From Agromyces protaetiae (GTDB lineage: Bacteria; Actinomycetota; Actinomycetes; Actinomycetales; Microbacteriaceae), in assembly GCF_004135405.1 (NCBI RefSeq), contig NZ_CP035491.1, positions 372,001 through 436,000 on the forward strand: a stretch of DNA of 64,000 bases, read 5' to 3'. Below, piece by piece: positions 9,235-17,247 of this stretch. The notes under the pieces were generated by a model, which had not been told where the DNA came from, searched no databases, and was given only the letters and a program-made list of their open reading frames with translations. Numbering within the stretch: the first letter of the stretch is position 1; every line of letters begins with the position of its first letter. A program made the position numbers and the translations under genes.

Positions 9235-10983
9235 TCAGTTCGTGTTGTCGTACAGCCACTCGAGCGGGTCGACCCACTCGCCGTCGACCCCGCCGATGCG
9301 GATCTCGAAGTGGAGGTGGGGGCCGGTCGACATGCCGGTCGTTCCGGTGAGCCCGACGATGTCGGCGACCTTGACGGTGTCGCCGACCTCGAAGCGGCGC
9401 GAGCCGTACTGCATGTGCGCGTAGACGCTCGTGATGACCTGTCCGTCGATGACGTGGTCGATCATCGTGACGACGCCGAGCGAGTCGCCGTCGTCGGTCG
9501 AGACCGAGACGACGCCGTCGGCGATCGCCTGGATCTCGGCGCCGTAGCCGGGGTTGAAGTCCTGCCCGTGGTGGTCTTCGGAGCAGCCCGCGCAGTCGCG
9601 GTATCCGAAGCGGTCGCCGATGTGGACGCCGACGGCGAACGGCCACTGGATGGTGCCGTTGGGGTTGTTCGTGAAGGTCGCCTCGGGGCGGATGCCTGCG
9701 GCCGCGGCGTACTCTGCGATCGACTGGTGCTGGTAGCTCTCGACGCCGACCTGTTCGGCGATGATCGAGCCGCTGTCGAGGTCGACGCGCTGCCCGGGCC
9801 CACGTTCGGCGGTCTGCGATGCGAGCGCGAGCGCCTGCACGTCTTCGGGGCTCAGGAGCGACAGGGCGGGGATCGAGGTCGCAAGCGCCAGGGTGACCGC
9901 GAATCCCATGGCGGCGATCGCGCGCACCCCCTTGCTGCGACGGCCGGTCGCGGGGCGCGCGGGGGTCGCGGCGGATGCCTCGGGCTCGGGCGCTACGCGA
10001 CGGCCCGGTGCGACGCGCTGGTCGCGGCGGGCGGATGCCTCGGGGTACGCGGCCTCGGAACGCGCGGGCTCAGGGTGTGCGGGCTCGAACACCCCCGTCT
10101 CGACCGCCGCAGCCGCATCGCGCGCGGCGCGACGGCCGGATGCCTCGGTGCGGGCCTCAGAGCGACGGACCTCGCCCGGGGTAGAGGCCCCGAAGAGTTC
10201 GTCGAGCCCGCCGAAGGCCGAGACGTCGGCGGCGGCTACGGCCGAGACGTCGGAGGCGGCTATGGCCGAGACGTCGGAGGCGGCTACGGCCGAGACGTCG
10301 GAGGCCGTGGAAGCTGCGGGCTCGGGAATCGAGTCCGCCCCGATCTGTTCGGCGCCGCGTTCCTGCCGGCGTGCGGCGCGGCGAGAGAGGGCTGACGGGT
10401 GCGCGACGGCCGTGTGCTCAGCGGAAGCCGTCGGAACTGGAGCAGGAGCGAGTGCCGCGAGTCGAGCGTGCGTCGCCTGGTCGACCGGGGTGGTGAGCTC
10501 GAGACGGGTCGGGCGCTGCGCCGATGCCCCGATCCGGGCGGCGATGTCGGCGTCCACGGCCGAACCGACAGACTGCGCCGTGACGTCGGTCTCCGTCGTG
10601 GGCCGTCCCGCGACCGGAGTCTGCGCCGCGGACTGCAGCAGCGCCTCGAATCCGGCTCCGTCTGTGACGGAATGCGGTGAGGCCGGGCGGCGGTCGCGGC
10701 GGCGACTCGGCTGCTCGGCCTCGGGAATCGTGGTGCGGTCGATGTGCGAGAAGTGCGAAGGGGCCTGCGCGATCGGCGCCTGCGCCGGAGCCACGGGCAT
10801 CGCGGGCGTCGCGGGCATCGCCGCAGCCGGAGTCGCCGTCGGTGTCCACCCCGCGACGGCCTGCGTCGCGGTCGCCGCTTGCTCGCGCTCCCGGATCTCT
10901 CGCCTTGTGAGGGGTCGCTCAGCCCGCACGGGAGACTGAGTGCCTGGCGCGGAACCGTCGGGCACGAGGGGGGACTCGAGCAC
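9235..10983 (-). CDS. Secreted or membrane-anchored M23 (LytM-type) metallopeptidase
   Basis: About 582 residues from a GTG at 10983; the open frame extends to 11139 and the true start is uncertain. A long Pro/Ala/Ser-rich cytoplasmic segment contains the TRREIREREQ motif often seen at the start of such actinobacterial proteins. One transmembrane helix (GVRAIAAMGFAVTLALATS) leads to a C-terminal M23 domain with HHGQDF, the VSV..DDGDSLGVVTMIDH strand and the zinc-binding HLHFEI. It would cleave peptidoglycan cross-links outside the membrane. The region 10216-10306 holds four 24-bp direct repeats giving DVSA-x-AA units. Confidence 0.8.
   Translation of the reverse strand: MLESPLVPDGSAPGTQSPVRAERPLTRREIREREQAATATQAVAGWTPTATPAAAMPATPAMPVAPAQAPIAQAPSHFSHIDRTTIPEAEQPSRRRDRRPASPHSVTDGAGFEALLQSAAQTPVAGRPTTETDVTAQSVGSAVDADIAARIGASAQRPTRLELTTPVDQATHARLAALAPAPVPTASAEHTAVAHPSALSRRAARRQERGAEQIGADSIPEPAASTASDVSAVAASDVSAIAASDVSAVAAADVSAFGGLDELFGASTPGEVRRSEARTEASGRRAARDAAAAVETGVFEPAHPEPARSEAAYPEASARRDQRVAPGRRVAPEPEASAATPARPATGRRSKGVRAIAAMGFAVTLALATSIPALSLLSPEDVQALALASQTAERGPGQRVDLDSGSIIAEQVGVESYQHQSIAEYAAAAGIRPEATFTNNPNGTIQWPFAVGVHIGDRFGYRDCAGCSEDHHGQDFNPGYGAEIQAIADGVVSVSTDDGDSLGVVTMIDHVIDGQVITSVYAHMQYGSRRFEVGDTVKVADIVGLTGTTGMSTGPHLHFEIRIGGVDGEWVDPLEWLYDNTN
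10216..10306. repeat. Four tandem 24-bp repeats inside the M23 peptidase gene
   Basis: Units start at 10216, 10240, 10264 and 10288 with core GGCCGAGACGTCGG; the last unit is incomplete. The unit length is a multiple of three, so copy number changes would only lengthen the disordered linker. Confidence 0.85.
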
Positions 10984-11177
10984 GTTGGGGGGAACTTTCG
11001 GCGTAGGGGGCGAATCGTAGGGGGCGCCATCGCGACCGGGGCCGAGATAACGGATCGGTAAAGCGTACCCCGGGACATCCGATCGCGCCACCGAATGCCG
11101 AGAGTCATTCGGAGATGATGCCCCGTTTCGAGTCGCCACACGCGGACTGCCGCGCAGACCGCCGCGCAGCCCGGCAC

Positions 11178-12008
11178 TCAGGCCGGCGCGCCTGCCTCGC
11201 GGAGCGCTTCGGCGAGCTCGGCGTGCAGCCGCGGCGCGGCCACGAGGATGAACTCCTCATCGGCGGCTCCGCCGCGCGGACCGGTCACGAGTGCACCCGC
11301 CTCGGCCGCGACGAGCGCCCCGGCGGCGTGATCCCACGCGTGCAGCCCCGACTCGTAGTACGCGTCGATGCGACCGGCCGCGACGGCGCAGAGATCGAGC
11401 GACGCGGCGCCCATCCGACGGATGTCGCGGATGCGCGGCAGAAGCTGCGAGACGATCGCCGCCTGATCCCGGCGCTTCTCGGCGGCGTAGCCGAACCCCG
11501 TGGCGACGAGCGCGCGCGACAGCGGGACATCCTGATTCGCTTCGATGCGCGCCCCGTCGAGCGTCGCACCTCCGCCCTCGGATGCCTCGAACAGCTCGCC
11601 GCTCGTCGGGTTCACGACGACGCCTGCGAGCGCCCGCCACTGCCTCGCGCCCTCGGAGCGCGCGACGACGGCGATGCTGACCGCCCACGCCGGGATGCCG
11701 TAGAGGAAGTTGACGGTGCCGTCGATGGGGTCGACGATCCACTCGAGCCCGGTCGAGCCGGGCAGCGACGTGCCCTCTTCGCCGAGGATGCCGTCGTCGG
11801 GGCGCGCCTCGAGGATGAGCGTGCGGATGAGCGCCTCGGTGTCACGGTCGACGGCCGTCACGATGTCGGTCGGAGTCGACTTCGTCGCTGCGACCTCGAC
11901 GCCCGCGCGGCGGGCCTCGATCGCGAACGCGCCGGCCTGCAGCGCGATCGTGCGGGCGAGTTCGAGGAGTTCGGCTGGCGAGGGTGCGGATGTCTCGGGG
12001 CCGGTCAT
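11178..12008 (-). CDS. Inositol monophosphatase-family phosphatase
   Basis: 276 residues covering the complete metal-dependent sugar phosphatase fold. Metal-binding motifs are in order: DIVTAVD (about 47), GEEG (about 76), WIVDPIDGTVNF (about 89-100) and AWDHAAGALVAAEAG (about 224-238). Likely substrates are inositol phosphate, histidinol phosphate or PAP; sequence alone does not decide. TAGCGT lies 6 nt before the ATG, consistent with a leaderless mRNA. It lies upstream of the M23 peptidase on the same strand, with the displaced tRNA-Tyr terminator and the IS behind its promoter. Confidence 0.88.
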   Translation of the reverse strand: MTGPETSAPSPAELLELARTIALQAGAFAIEARRAGVEVAATKSTPTDIVTAVDRDTEALIRTLILEARPDDGILGEEGTSLPGSTGLEWIVDPIDGTVNFLYGIPAWAVSIAVVARSEGARQWRALAGVVVNPTSGELFEASEGGGATLDGARIEANQDVPLSRALVATGFGYAAEKRRDQAAIVSQLLPRIRDIRRMGAASLDLCAVAAGRIDAYYESGLHAWDHAAGALVAAEAGALVTGPRGGAADEEFILVAAPRLHAELAEALREAGAPA

Positions 12009-12033
12009 ACCCTCACGCTACGCGCCCGGAAAC

Positions 12034-12060
12034 GAGAAAAGCCACCGCATCGCGATGGCT
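12034..12060 (-). terminator. Rho-independent terminator, probably the original one of tRNA-Tyr
   Basis: On the minus strand AGCCATCGC (12060-12052) pairs with GCGGTGGCT (12048-12040) and is followed by TTTTCTCGTTT. It begins 4 nt beyond the left copy of the tRNA-Tyr 3' end (12064-12078), exactly where a tRNA terminator would sit before the IS inserted. Confidence 0.7.
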
Positions 12061-12063
12061 CTC

Positions 12064-12078
12064 TGGTGGCGAGTGAGG
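12064..12078. repeat. Left 15-bp target-site duplication of the IS (copy of tRNA-Tyr 3' end)
   Basis: TGGTGGCGAGTGAGG is identical to 13380-13394. It is the complement of the last 15 bases of tRNA-Tyr including CCA. Confidence 0.88.
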
Positions 12079-12150
12079 TGTCTGAGTTCGCGACATAGGT
12101 CACAGGTGATGTGTCGCTCATGAGTCGCGTCATAGGTCACAGTCGGCGGC

Positions 12151-13335
12151 ATGTCGAAGCACCGGGTGATCGTGTTGAAGATCGTCGCGAAGCAACTCAC
12201 CGTCACCGAGGCGGCGGAGCAGTACGGACTCTCTCGGCGGCATCTGCACCGGCTCCTCGCCCGTTACCGGGAGGAGGGACTGGATGGCCTGGAGTCTCGT
12301 TCCCGAGCCCCTCGAACCTCACCGCAGAAGACGACAGACCGGGTGCGGGACCGCATCGTCGAACTGCGCCGCGCTCTGACCGACGCCGGAAGCGATGCCG
12401 GGCCGGTCACGATCGCCTGGTATCTGCGCACGGAAGGGCTGCGACCGCCGTCGACGTCCACGATCCGACGGGTCCTGCACGCCGCCGGCCTGATCATTCC
12501 CGAGCCGAGGAAGCGTCCGAGATCCTCCTACGTGCGGTTCGAAGCATCCCAGCCCAACGAGACCTGGCAATCCGACTTCACCCACTGGCGCCTTGCCGAC
12601 GGCACCGATGTCGAGATCCTGAACTGGCTCGATGACCACTCCCGCCTGCTGCTGTCCTGCACCGTCCACCACCCGGTCACCGGCCAGGACGTCGTGGACA
12701 CGTTTCTCGCCTGCGTCGACGACTACGGCCCGCCGGCGTCCACGCTGACCGACAACGGCCGCGTCTACACCGCCCGACATGGCGGAGGACGCAACGCGTT
12801 CGAATACGTCCTGGCCGTACTGAACATCGTGCAGAAGAACGGCGCCCCGAACCGCCCGCAGACTCAGGGGAAGATCGAACGCTTCCACCAGACCCTCAAA
12901 CGCTGGCTGACCGCCCGACCCCGCGCGACCACGATCCCCGAGCTGCAACATCAGCTCAATCAATTCCGGGAGCACTACAACCAGCACCGCCCGCACCGCG
13001 CTCGAGAAACGACTCCCGCGATCGCCTACGCAGCCTCACCGAAAGCCGCGCCCGCCAGCAGCCGCCCCGACACCATCCACTACCGCGTCCGCCACGACCA
13101 CGTCGGCAGCAACGGCAAGATCAGCTTCCGCCGTGCCGCCCGCATGCACCACCTCGGAATCGGCGCGAACCACCGCGGCACACCCGTCATCCTCATCGCC
13201 GACGAACACACCGTCACCGTCATCGCACTCCGCACCGGCGAAATCATCGCGACCAACACCATCGACCCCAACAAGGCCTACTGGCGCAACACGATGAGAG
13301 CCCCAGGCCGATGGCCCGGGGCTCTCAAAACGTGA
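12151..13335 (+). CDS. IS481-family DDE transposase
   Basis: 394 residues, apparently intact. An N-terminal helix-turn-helix (LTVTEAAEQYGLSRRHLHRL) and a second HTH region (residues about 60-120) precede an rve/integrase core with the triad Asp in WQSDFTHW (about 136), Asp in TDNGRVY (about 202) and Glu in QGKIERFHQTL (about 243). The C-terminal beta domain is present. The 3' end of the gene encodes a strong hairpin (13296-13326). An undamaged frame and near-matching ends suggest recent arrival. Confidence 0.92.
   Translation: MSKHRVIVLKIVAKQLTVTEAAEQYGLSRRHLHRLLARYREEGLDGLESRSRAPRTSPQKTTDRVRDRIVELRRALTDAGSDAGPVTIAWYLRTEGLRPPSTSTIRRVLHAAGLIIPEPRKRPRSSYVRFEASQPNETWQSDFTHWRLADGTDVEILNWLDDHSRLLLSCTVHHPVTGQDVVDTFLACVDDYGPPASTLTDNGRVYTARHGGGRNAFEYVLAVLNIVQKNGAPNRPQTQGKIERFHQTLKRWLTARPRATTIPELQHQLNQFREHYNQHRPHRARETTPAIAYAASPKAAPASSRPDTIHYRVRHDHVGSNGKISFRRAARMHHLGIGANHRGTPVILIADEHTVTVIALRTGEIIATNTIDPNKAYWRNTMRAPGRWPGALKT
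13296..13326. terminator. Hairpin at the 3' end of the transposase gene
   Basis: GAGAGCCCC (13296-13304) pairs with GGGGCTCTC (13318-13326), extended inward by GGCC/GGCC with a GAT loop. It overlaps the last codons of the transposase; it may terminate transcription or shield the element from outside transcription. Confidence 0.55.
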
Positions 13336-13379
13336 CCTATGTCGCGACTCAGGTGAGACCTATGTCGCGACTCATCACA

Positions 13380-13464
13380 TGGTGGCGAGTGAGGGATTCG
13401 AACCCCCGAATGCTGAGCAGTCTGATTTACAGTCAGATCCCTTTGGCCGCTTGGGTAACTCGCC
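13380..13464 (-). tRNA. tRNA-Tyr (anticodon GTA) with encoded CCA
   Basis: Minus-strand cloverleaf with acceptor GGCGAGT/ACTCGCC, a long class II variable arm (CTGCTCAGCATTC region), anticodon GTA in ACTGTAAAT, and T-loop TTCGAAT. The 3' end reads ACTCGCC-A-CCA, with CCA at 13382-13380. The IS junction lies immediately after the final A, so the tRNA sequence itself is intact, but its natural terminator is now 1.3 kb away beyond the IS. Confidence 0.93.
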
Positions 13465-13546
13465 ATGTCGCCCCCGACCAAGTTCTGCACACAACCAGGG
13501 GCCTCACAAGAATACCCGGGCATCGTCGCAGGGCGAAATCGAGCCG

Positions 13547-14296
13547 TCAGGCGTGGGCGGGGCGTTCGGGATCGATCGTGGCGATCGGCTCGGTCGGATG
13601 CTCCGGATGACTGCCCGAGACATCCTGGACCGGCACGAACCGTGCCTCGTCGCGGTCGTATCGTTCCTCGCGCTCGGTCCACCAAGCGTCGCCGATGCGC
13701 TCGGTCTCGCGCGTCTCGCGCAGGTGCATCCACCCGTCGTCGGCGCGAGGCATCCGCTCGGAGTCCGGATACCGTGCCGGCACCCCCTGCTGCGCCCCCG
13801 CCCCGCGGAGTCCCGCCCGCGCGATGACCCGCTGGATCGTGAGGTCGCGCTGGTCGGGCCGGCCGACGAAGCGGATCTCGCGGAGCCCCTGGTCTTGCGC
13901 GGCCGATTCGAACACGAAGTGGCCGTAGCCGAGGATGCGGCCGATCACGGGCTTCCGCACCGAGATGTCGAGGATTCGCGCGAGCGGCATCGTCGAGATC
14001 TGCTGCGAGAGGATGCCGTGCACGCGGAACACGCGCATGTTCGTGATGACGAACCGGTCCATACGCACCTCGGCGATACGCCACAGCGCGTGCAGCACGA
14101 GGATCGGCGCGCCGAGCAGCGGCACCCAGTAGAAGTCGCGCGGCAACCAGAAGAGGAGCGCGAGCACGGGGACCGCGAGCGCGATCTCGAGGAACGGCTT
14201 GAGGCTCGCCGTCCAGTGCTTGGTGACCTCGTCGACGACCACTTCGCCCTCATCGGTGATGAGGTGCTTGCGGACGTTCGGGTCGAACAGGCGCAC
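13547..14296 (-). CDS. Membrane protein with bacterial PH (YdbT-like) domain
   Basis: About 249 residues from the GTG at 14296, chosen because MRLFDPNVRKHLITDEGEVV begins the conserved region; upstream in-frame sequence looks non-coding. Two hydrophobic helices (roughly residues 35-80, with FWLPRDFYWVPLLGAPILVLHALW) precede a bacterial PH domain (DRFVITNMRVFRVHGILSQQ, ARILDISV). The C-terminal tail is charged. Such proteins have no established biochemical role. The gene starts 11 nt after a 54-residue membrane protein gene on the same strand. Confidence 0.8.
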   Translation of the reverse strand: MRLFDPNVRKHLITDEGEVVVDEVTKHWTASLKPFLEIALAVPVLALLFWLPRDFYWVPLLGAPILVLHALWRIAEVRMDRFVITNMRVFRVHGILSQQISTMPLARILDISVRKPVIGRILGYGHFVFESAAQDQGLREIRFVGRPDQRDLTIQRVIARAGLRGAGAQQGVPARYPDSERMPRADDGWMHLRETRETERIGDAWWTEREERYDRDEARFVPVQDVSGSHPEHPTEPIATIDPERPAHA

Positions 14297-14307
14297 GCGC
14301 CGGCCTG

Positions 14308-14472
14308 TCAGCCCGCGAGCGTCGTGAAGAAGCGACCGACCGACTCGACGCCGCCCACGACCGCGCCGACCGTGCCCTGCACGGCGGTCGCGGCGTCTTC
14401 GGGCCGCGTGATCAGATAGAACGCGGCGAACAGCACGACGAGTCCGATGGCGATGCGCTTGACCCACTTCAC
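14308..14472 (-). CDS. Small single-pass membrane protein
   Basis: 54 residues from GTG 14472, preceded by GAAGGGA about 10 nt upstream. It begins VKWVKRIAIGLVVLFAAFYL (one transmembrane helix), then ITRPEDAATAVQGTVGAVVGG and ends FFTTLAG. No function is known to me; tight coupling to the PH-domain gene suggests a shared membrane role. Confidence 0.65.
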   Translation of the reverse strand: MKWVKRIAIGLVVLFAAFYLITRPEDAATAVQGTVGAVVGGVESVGRFFTTLAG

Positions 14473-14710
14473 GGTGGACGGTCCCTTCGGTTCGATTCGG
14501 ACGGACAGGCATCGCCCCCGAGAGCCGGCCCGAACGGCTTTTCTATCGTGCGAACGGGCATTCGAGCGGATGCCACGCCCGCGCGCCGCGGAATCGGCGA
14601 TGTTGCTCACGGCGTCGCTTGCGGCCTCGCTCCCGGCGTCGCTTGCCGGCCCCGGGCGCCACGCCCGATAAGATGCCTCACGACTCCGGCGCCGCCGGGA
14701 ACGAGGAGCC

Positions 14711-15727
14711 ATGGCCGGCATCGAAGACGTCGCACGCCTTGCGGGGGTGTCCACCGCGACGGTCTCGCGCGCGCTCTCGGGGCGCGGCCATGTGTCGCCC
14801 GCGTCGAAGGCGAAGGTGCTGGAGGCCGCCGCCCGACTCGGGTACGTCGTGTCGTCGAACGCGTCGAGCCTCGCCTCGGGGCGCACGCGCAACGTCGGCG
14901 TCGTCATCCCCTTCCTCAACCGCTGGTTCTTCTCGTCGGTGCTCGAAGGCGCGCAGCAGGCGCTCCTCCGCCACGGCTACGACCTCACCCTCTACAACCT
15001 CTCGGGCGACGGCGCCGAACGCGCGAGCGTGTTCGAGCACTTCCTCCTGCGTCAGCGGGTCGACGCCGTCATCGCCGTCTCCCTCGAGCTCACCGAGTCC
15101 GAGGTCACGCGCCTGCACGACCTCGGCAAGCCGCTCGTCGGCGTCGGCGGGCCGATCCCGGGCGTCCGCACCCTCACGATCGACGACATCGCCGTCGCAC
15201 GCCTCGCGACCGAGCACCTCATCGGCCTCGGGCACCGGCGCATCGCGCACATCGGCGGCGACCTCGAGTTCGACCTCGACTTCCATCTGCCGACCAACCG
15301 GCGCCTCGGCTACGAGAGCGCGCTGCGCGACGCCGGGATCGAGCCCGAACCCAAGTACTTCGCGCCCGCCGACTTCACGGTCGCGGGCGGCTACCACGCG
15401 GCCAAGCAGCTCCTCGGCTCGCCCCGCGACCGCCCGACGGCGATCTTCGCGGCGAGCGACGAGATGGCGCTCGGCACGATCCTCGCCGCGCGCGATCTCG
15501 GCATGTCGGTCCCGCGCGACGTCTCCGTCGTCGGCATCGACGACCACGACCTCGCCGACTTCTTCGGCCTCACGACGGTCGCGCAGTTCCCGCGCGTGCA
15601 GGGCGAGCAGGCGGTCGAGACCCTCATGGAACAGCTCGAACCAGGGTCGGATGCCTCGGAGCCGGCCTCGATCTCGCTGCCCTACGAGTTGCGCGTCCGC
15701 TCGTCGACGGCCCGGCCGGAGGTCTGA
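14711..15727 (+). CDS. LacI-family transcriptional regulator
   Basis: 338 residues. The N-terminal LacI HTH (IEDVARLAGVSTATVSRALS) and hinge (LGYVVSSNASSLASGRT) are followed by a periplasmic-binding-like sensor domain (NVGVVIPF, IGGDLEF, VVGIDDHDLADFF). It would repress carbohydrate genes and respond to a sugar. It lies 7 kb from the maltodextrin operon and is the only LacI protein in the window, so it is a candidate for the TGCAAGCG operators, though that link is only inference. GAGGAG precedes the ATG; GATAAG at 14668 could be a -10. Confidence 0.9.
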   Translation: MAGIEDVARLAGVSTATVSRALSGRGHVSPASKAKVLEAAARLGYVVSSNASSLASGRTRNVGVVIPFLNRWFFSSVLEGAQQALLRHGYDLTLYNLSGDGAERASVFEHFLLRQRVDAVIAVSLELTESEVTRLHDLGKPLVGVGGPIPGVRTLTIDDIAVARLATEHLIGLGHRRIAHIGGDLEFDLDFHLPTNRRLGYESALRDAGIEPEPKYFAPADFTVAGGYHAAKQLLGSPRDRPTAIFAASDEMALGTILAARDLGMSVPRDVSVVGIDDHDLADFFGLTTVAQFPRVQGEQAVETLMEQLEPGSDASEPASISLPYELRVRSSTARPEV

Positions 15728-15730
15728 GCG

Positions 15731-16600
15731 ATGAAGCTCACACGCATCCGCGTGCACCCGGTCAAGTCGTTCGCGGGCGTCGACACCGACGCGACGCACG
15801 TGCTCCCGTGGGGACTCGAAGGCGACCGCCGATGGGCGGTCGTCGACCCCGACGGGAAGCCCGTGACCGCACGCGAAGAGAACGCGATGCTCGGGCTCAC
15901 GGCCGAGGTGGTCGACGCCGGGGCCGGGGCTGGGGCTGGGGCTTCTGCGCTGCTCCTCGGCTCGCGCGACGGCGCACCCGCGCTGCGGGTCGCAATGCCG
16001 GCCTCCGACGCCGAGCCGATCGCCGTCGGCCACAGCCGTCAAGGCACGGCGCTTCCCGCCGGGTCTGACGCCGACGCGTGGCTCTCGGCCCGCCTTGGCC
16101 GCCCGCTGCGGCTCGTCTGGCAGCCCGACCCGCGCGCCCGCACGGTCAACCCGTCGAACGGCGGCCGGCCCGGAGACATCCTCTCGCTCGCCGATGCCGG
16201 GCCGCTGCTGCTCGCGTCCGAGGCATCCGTCGCCCGTCTCAACGCGCTAGCCCTCGAAGACGCGCTCGAGCGCGGCGAAACCGACGCTCCCCCGCTCGTC
16301 GTCGAGCGCTTCCGGCCCAACCTCGTGATCGACGGCGACCCGCGCGAGCCGTTCGCCGAGGAGGCGTGGTCGCACGTGCACGTCGGCGGCGTGCGCTTCC
16401 GTGTGCAAGGCGTGTGCGACCGGTGCGTCATGACGACGATCGACCCCGACACGCTCCAACGCGGCAAGGAGCCCATCCGCACGCTCGCCAAGCACAGGCG
16501 ACGCGAGGGGAAGACGTGGTTCGGGGTGTGGCTCGTGCCCGACCTCGACGCCTCTGAGACCGATGTGCTCTCCGTCGGCGACGAGGTGCAGGCCGCGTGA
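15731..16600 (+). CDS. MOSC domain protein
   Basis: 289 residues. An N-terminal MOSC beta-barrel ([33 protein letters not shown]) is followed by the C-terminal MOSC domain with RFRPNLVID and the conserved cysteines of [18 protein letters not shown]. The family handles sulfur or molybdopterin-linked reactions such as N-hydroxylated compound reduction in YcbX/mARC relatives. The gene starts 3 nt after the LacI stop, so they are probably co-transcribed. The natural substrate is unknown. Confidence 0.85.
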   Translation: MKLTRIRVHPVKSFAGVDTDATHVLPWGLEGDRRWAVVDPDGKPVTAREENAMLGLTAEVVDAGAGAGAGASALLLGSRDGAPALRVAMPASDAEPIAVGHSRQGTALPAGSDADAWLSARLGRPLRLVWQPDPRARTVNPSNGGRPGDILSLADAGPLLLASEASVARLNALALEDALERGETDAPPLVVERFRPNLVIDGDPREPFAEEAWSHVHVGGVRFRVQGVCDRCVMTTIDPDTLQRGKEPIRTLAKHRRREGKTWFGVWLVPDLDASETDVLSVGDEVQAA

Positions 16601-16662
16601 ACCGCGCACTCGAGACATCCGTACGCACTGCTCTGCTGCCCCCGCTCGCTAGACTTTCCCGC

Positions 16663-17151
16663 ATGGCAGATTCGACGTTCGACATCGTGAGCAAAGTCGA
16701 CAAGATGGAGGCCGACAACGCGGTCAACCAGGCGCGCAAAGAGATCGAGCAGCGCTACGACTTCAAGGGCGTCGGCGCGTCGGTCGAGTGGAGCGGCGAG
16801 AAGATCCTGCTCAAGGCGTCGACCGACGAGCGCGTGAAGGCCGTGCTCGACGTCGTGCAGTCGAAGTTCATCAAGCGCGGCATCACGCTCAAGAGCCTCG
16901 ATTCGGGCGACCCGTACCCTTCGGGCAAGGAGTTCCGCATCGAGATCGAGCTGAAGAACGGCATCGACCAGAAGAATGCGAAGGAGATCGGCAAGATCAT
17001 CCGCGAAGAGGCGCCGAAGTCGGTCAAGAGCCAGATCCAGGGCGACGAGTTGCGCGTCTCGTCGAAGAGCCGCGACGACCTGCAAGAGACCATGCGCATC
17101 TTGAAGGCCGCCGACCTCGAGGTCGACCTCCAGTTCGTGAACTTCCGCTGA
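16663..17151 (+). CDS. YajQ-family nucleotide-binding protein
   Basis: 162 residues, the usual family length, starting [20 protein letters not shown] with the conserved RYDFKG and [15 protein letters not shown] segments. YajQ proteins bind cyclic di-GMP or other nucleotides in some bacteria. The ATG at 16663 is preferred over an upstream in-frame ATG at 16597 because homology begins here and TAGACT lies 7 nt upstream, the leaderless pattern. Confidence 0.92.
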   Translation: MADSTFDIVSKVDKMEADNAVNQARKEIEQRYDFKGVGASVEWSGEKILLKASTDERVKAVLDVVQSKFIKRGITLKSLDSGDPYPSGKEFRIEIELKNGIDQKNAKEIGKIIREEAPKSVKSQIQGDELRVSSKSRDDLQETMRILKAADLEVDLQFVNFR

Positions 17152-17191
17152 GGCGGCGGCGGCGCGGCGCTCCGCTCCGCTCCGCTCTTAC

Positions 17192-17247
17192 GGTGGGTTC
17201 TGCACACCGCGGTGCTCCCCGAATCACCTCGGTGTGCAGAAGTCACC
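17192..17247. repeat. 56-bp palindromic element A (left flank of nuclease-like gene)
   Basis: Left arm 17192-17209 and right arm 17230-17247 are complementary over 18 bp with two adjacent mismatches; the perfect core is TTCTGCACACCG with its complement. The 20-nt centre is unpaired. The right arm contains the stop codon of the nuclease-like gene. The element resembles element B at 18402-18457. Confidence 0.75.

Larger units (their letters stand above)
12079..13379 (+). mobile_element. IS481-family insertion sequence (1301 bp)
   Basis: One DDE transposase lies between inverted ends: TGTCTGAGTTCGCGACATAG on the left and, reading inward on the right, TGTGATGAGTCGCGACATAG. Each end carries a second internal copy of the GAGTCGCGACATAGGTC motif (12122-12142 and 13331-13350), likely paired transposase-binding sites. 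A 15-bp direct repeat flanks it. IS481 elements are known to make variable, sometimes long, target duplications. Confidence 0.88.

Noticed and set aside
12064-13394. tRNA-integrated genomic island (attL/attR)
   Set aside because: The 15-bp repeats at tRNA-Tyr enclose only a single IS481-type transposase with inverted ends; no tyrosine recombinase or cargo is present, so target-site duplication is the simpler explanation.
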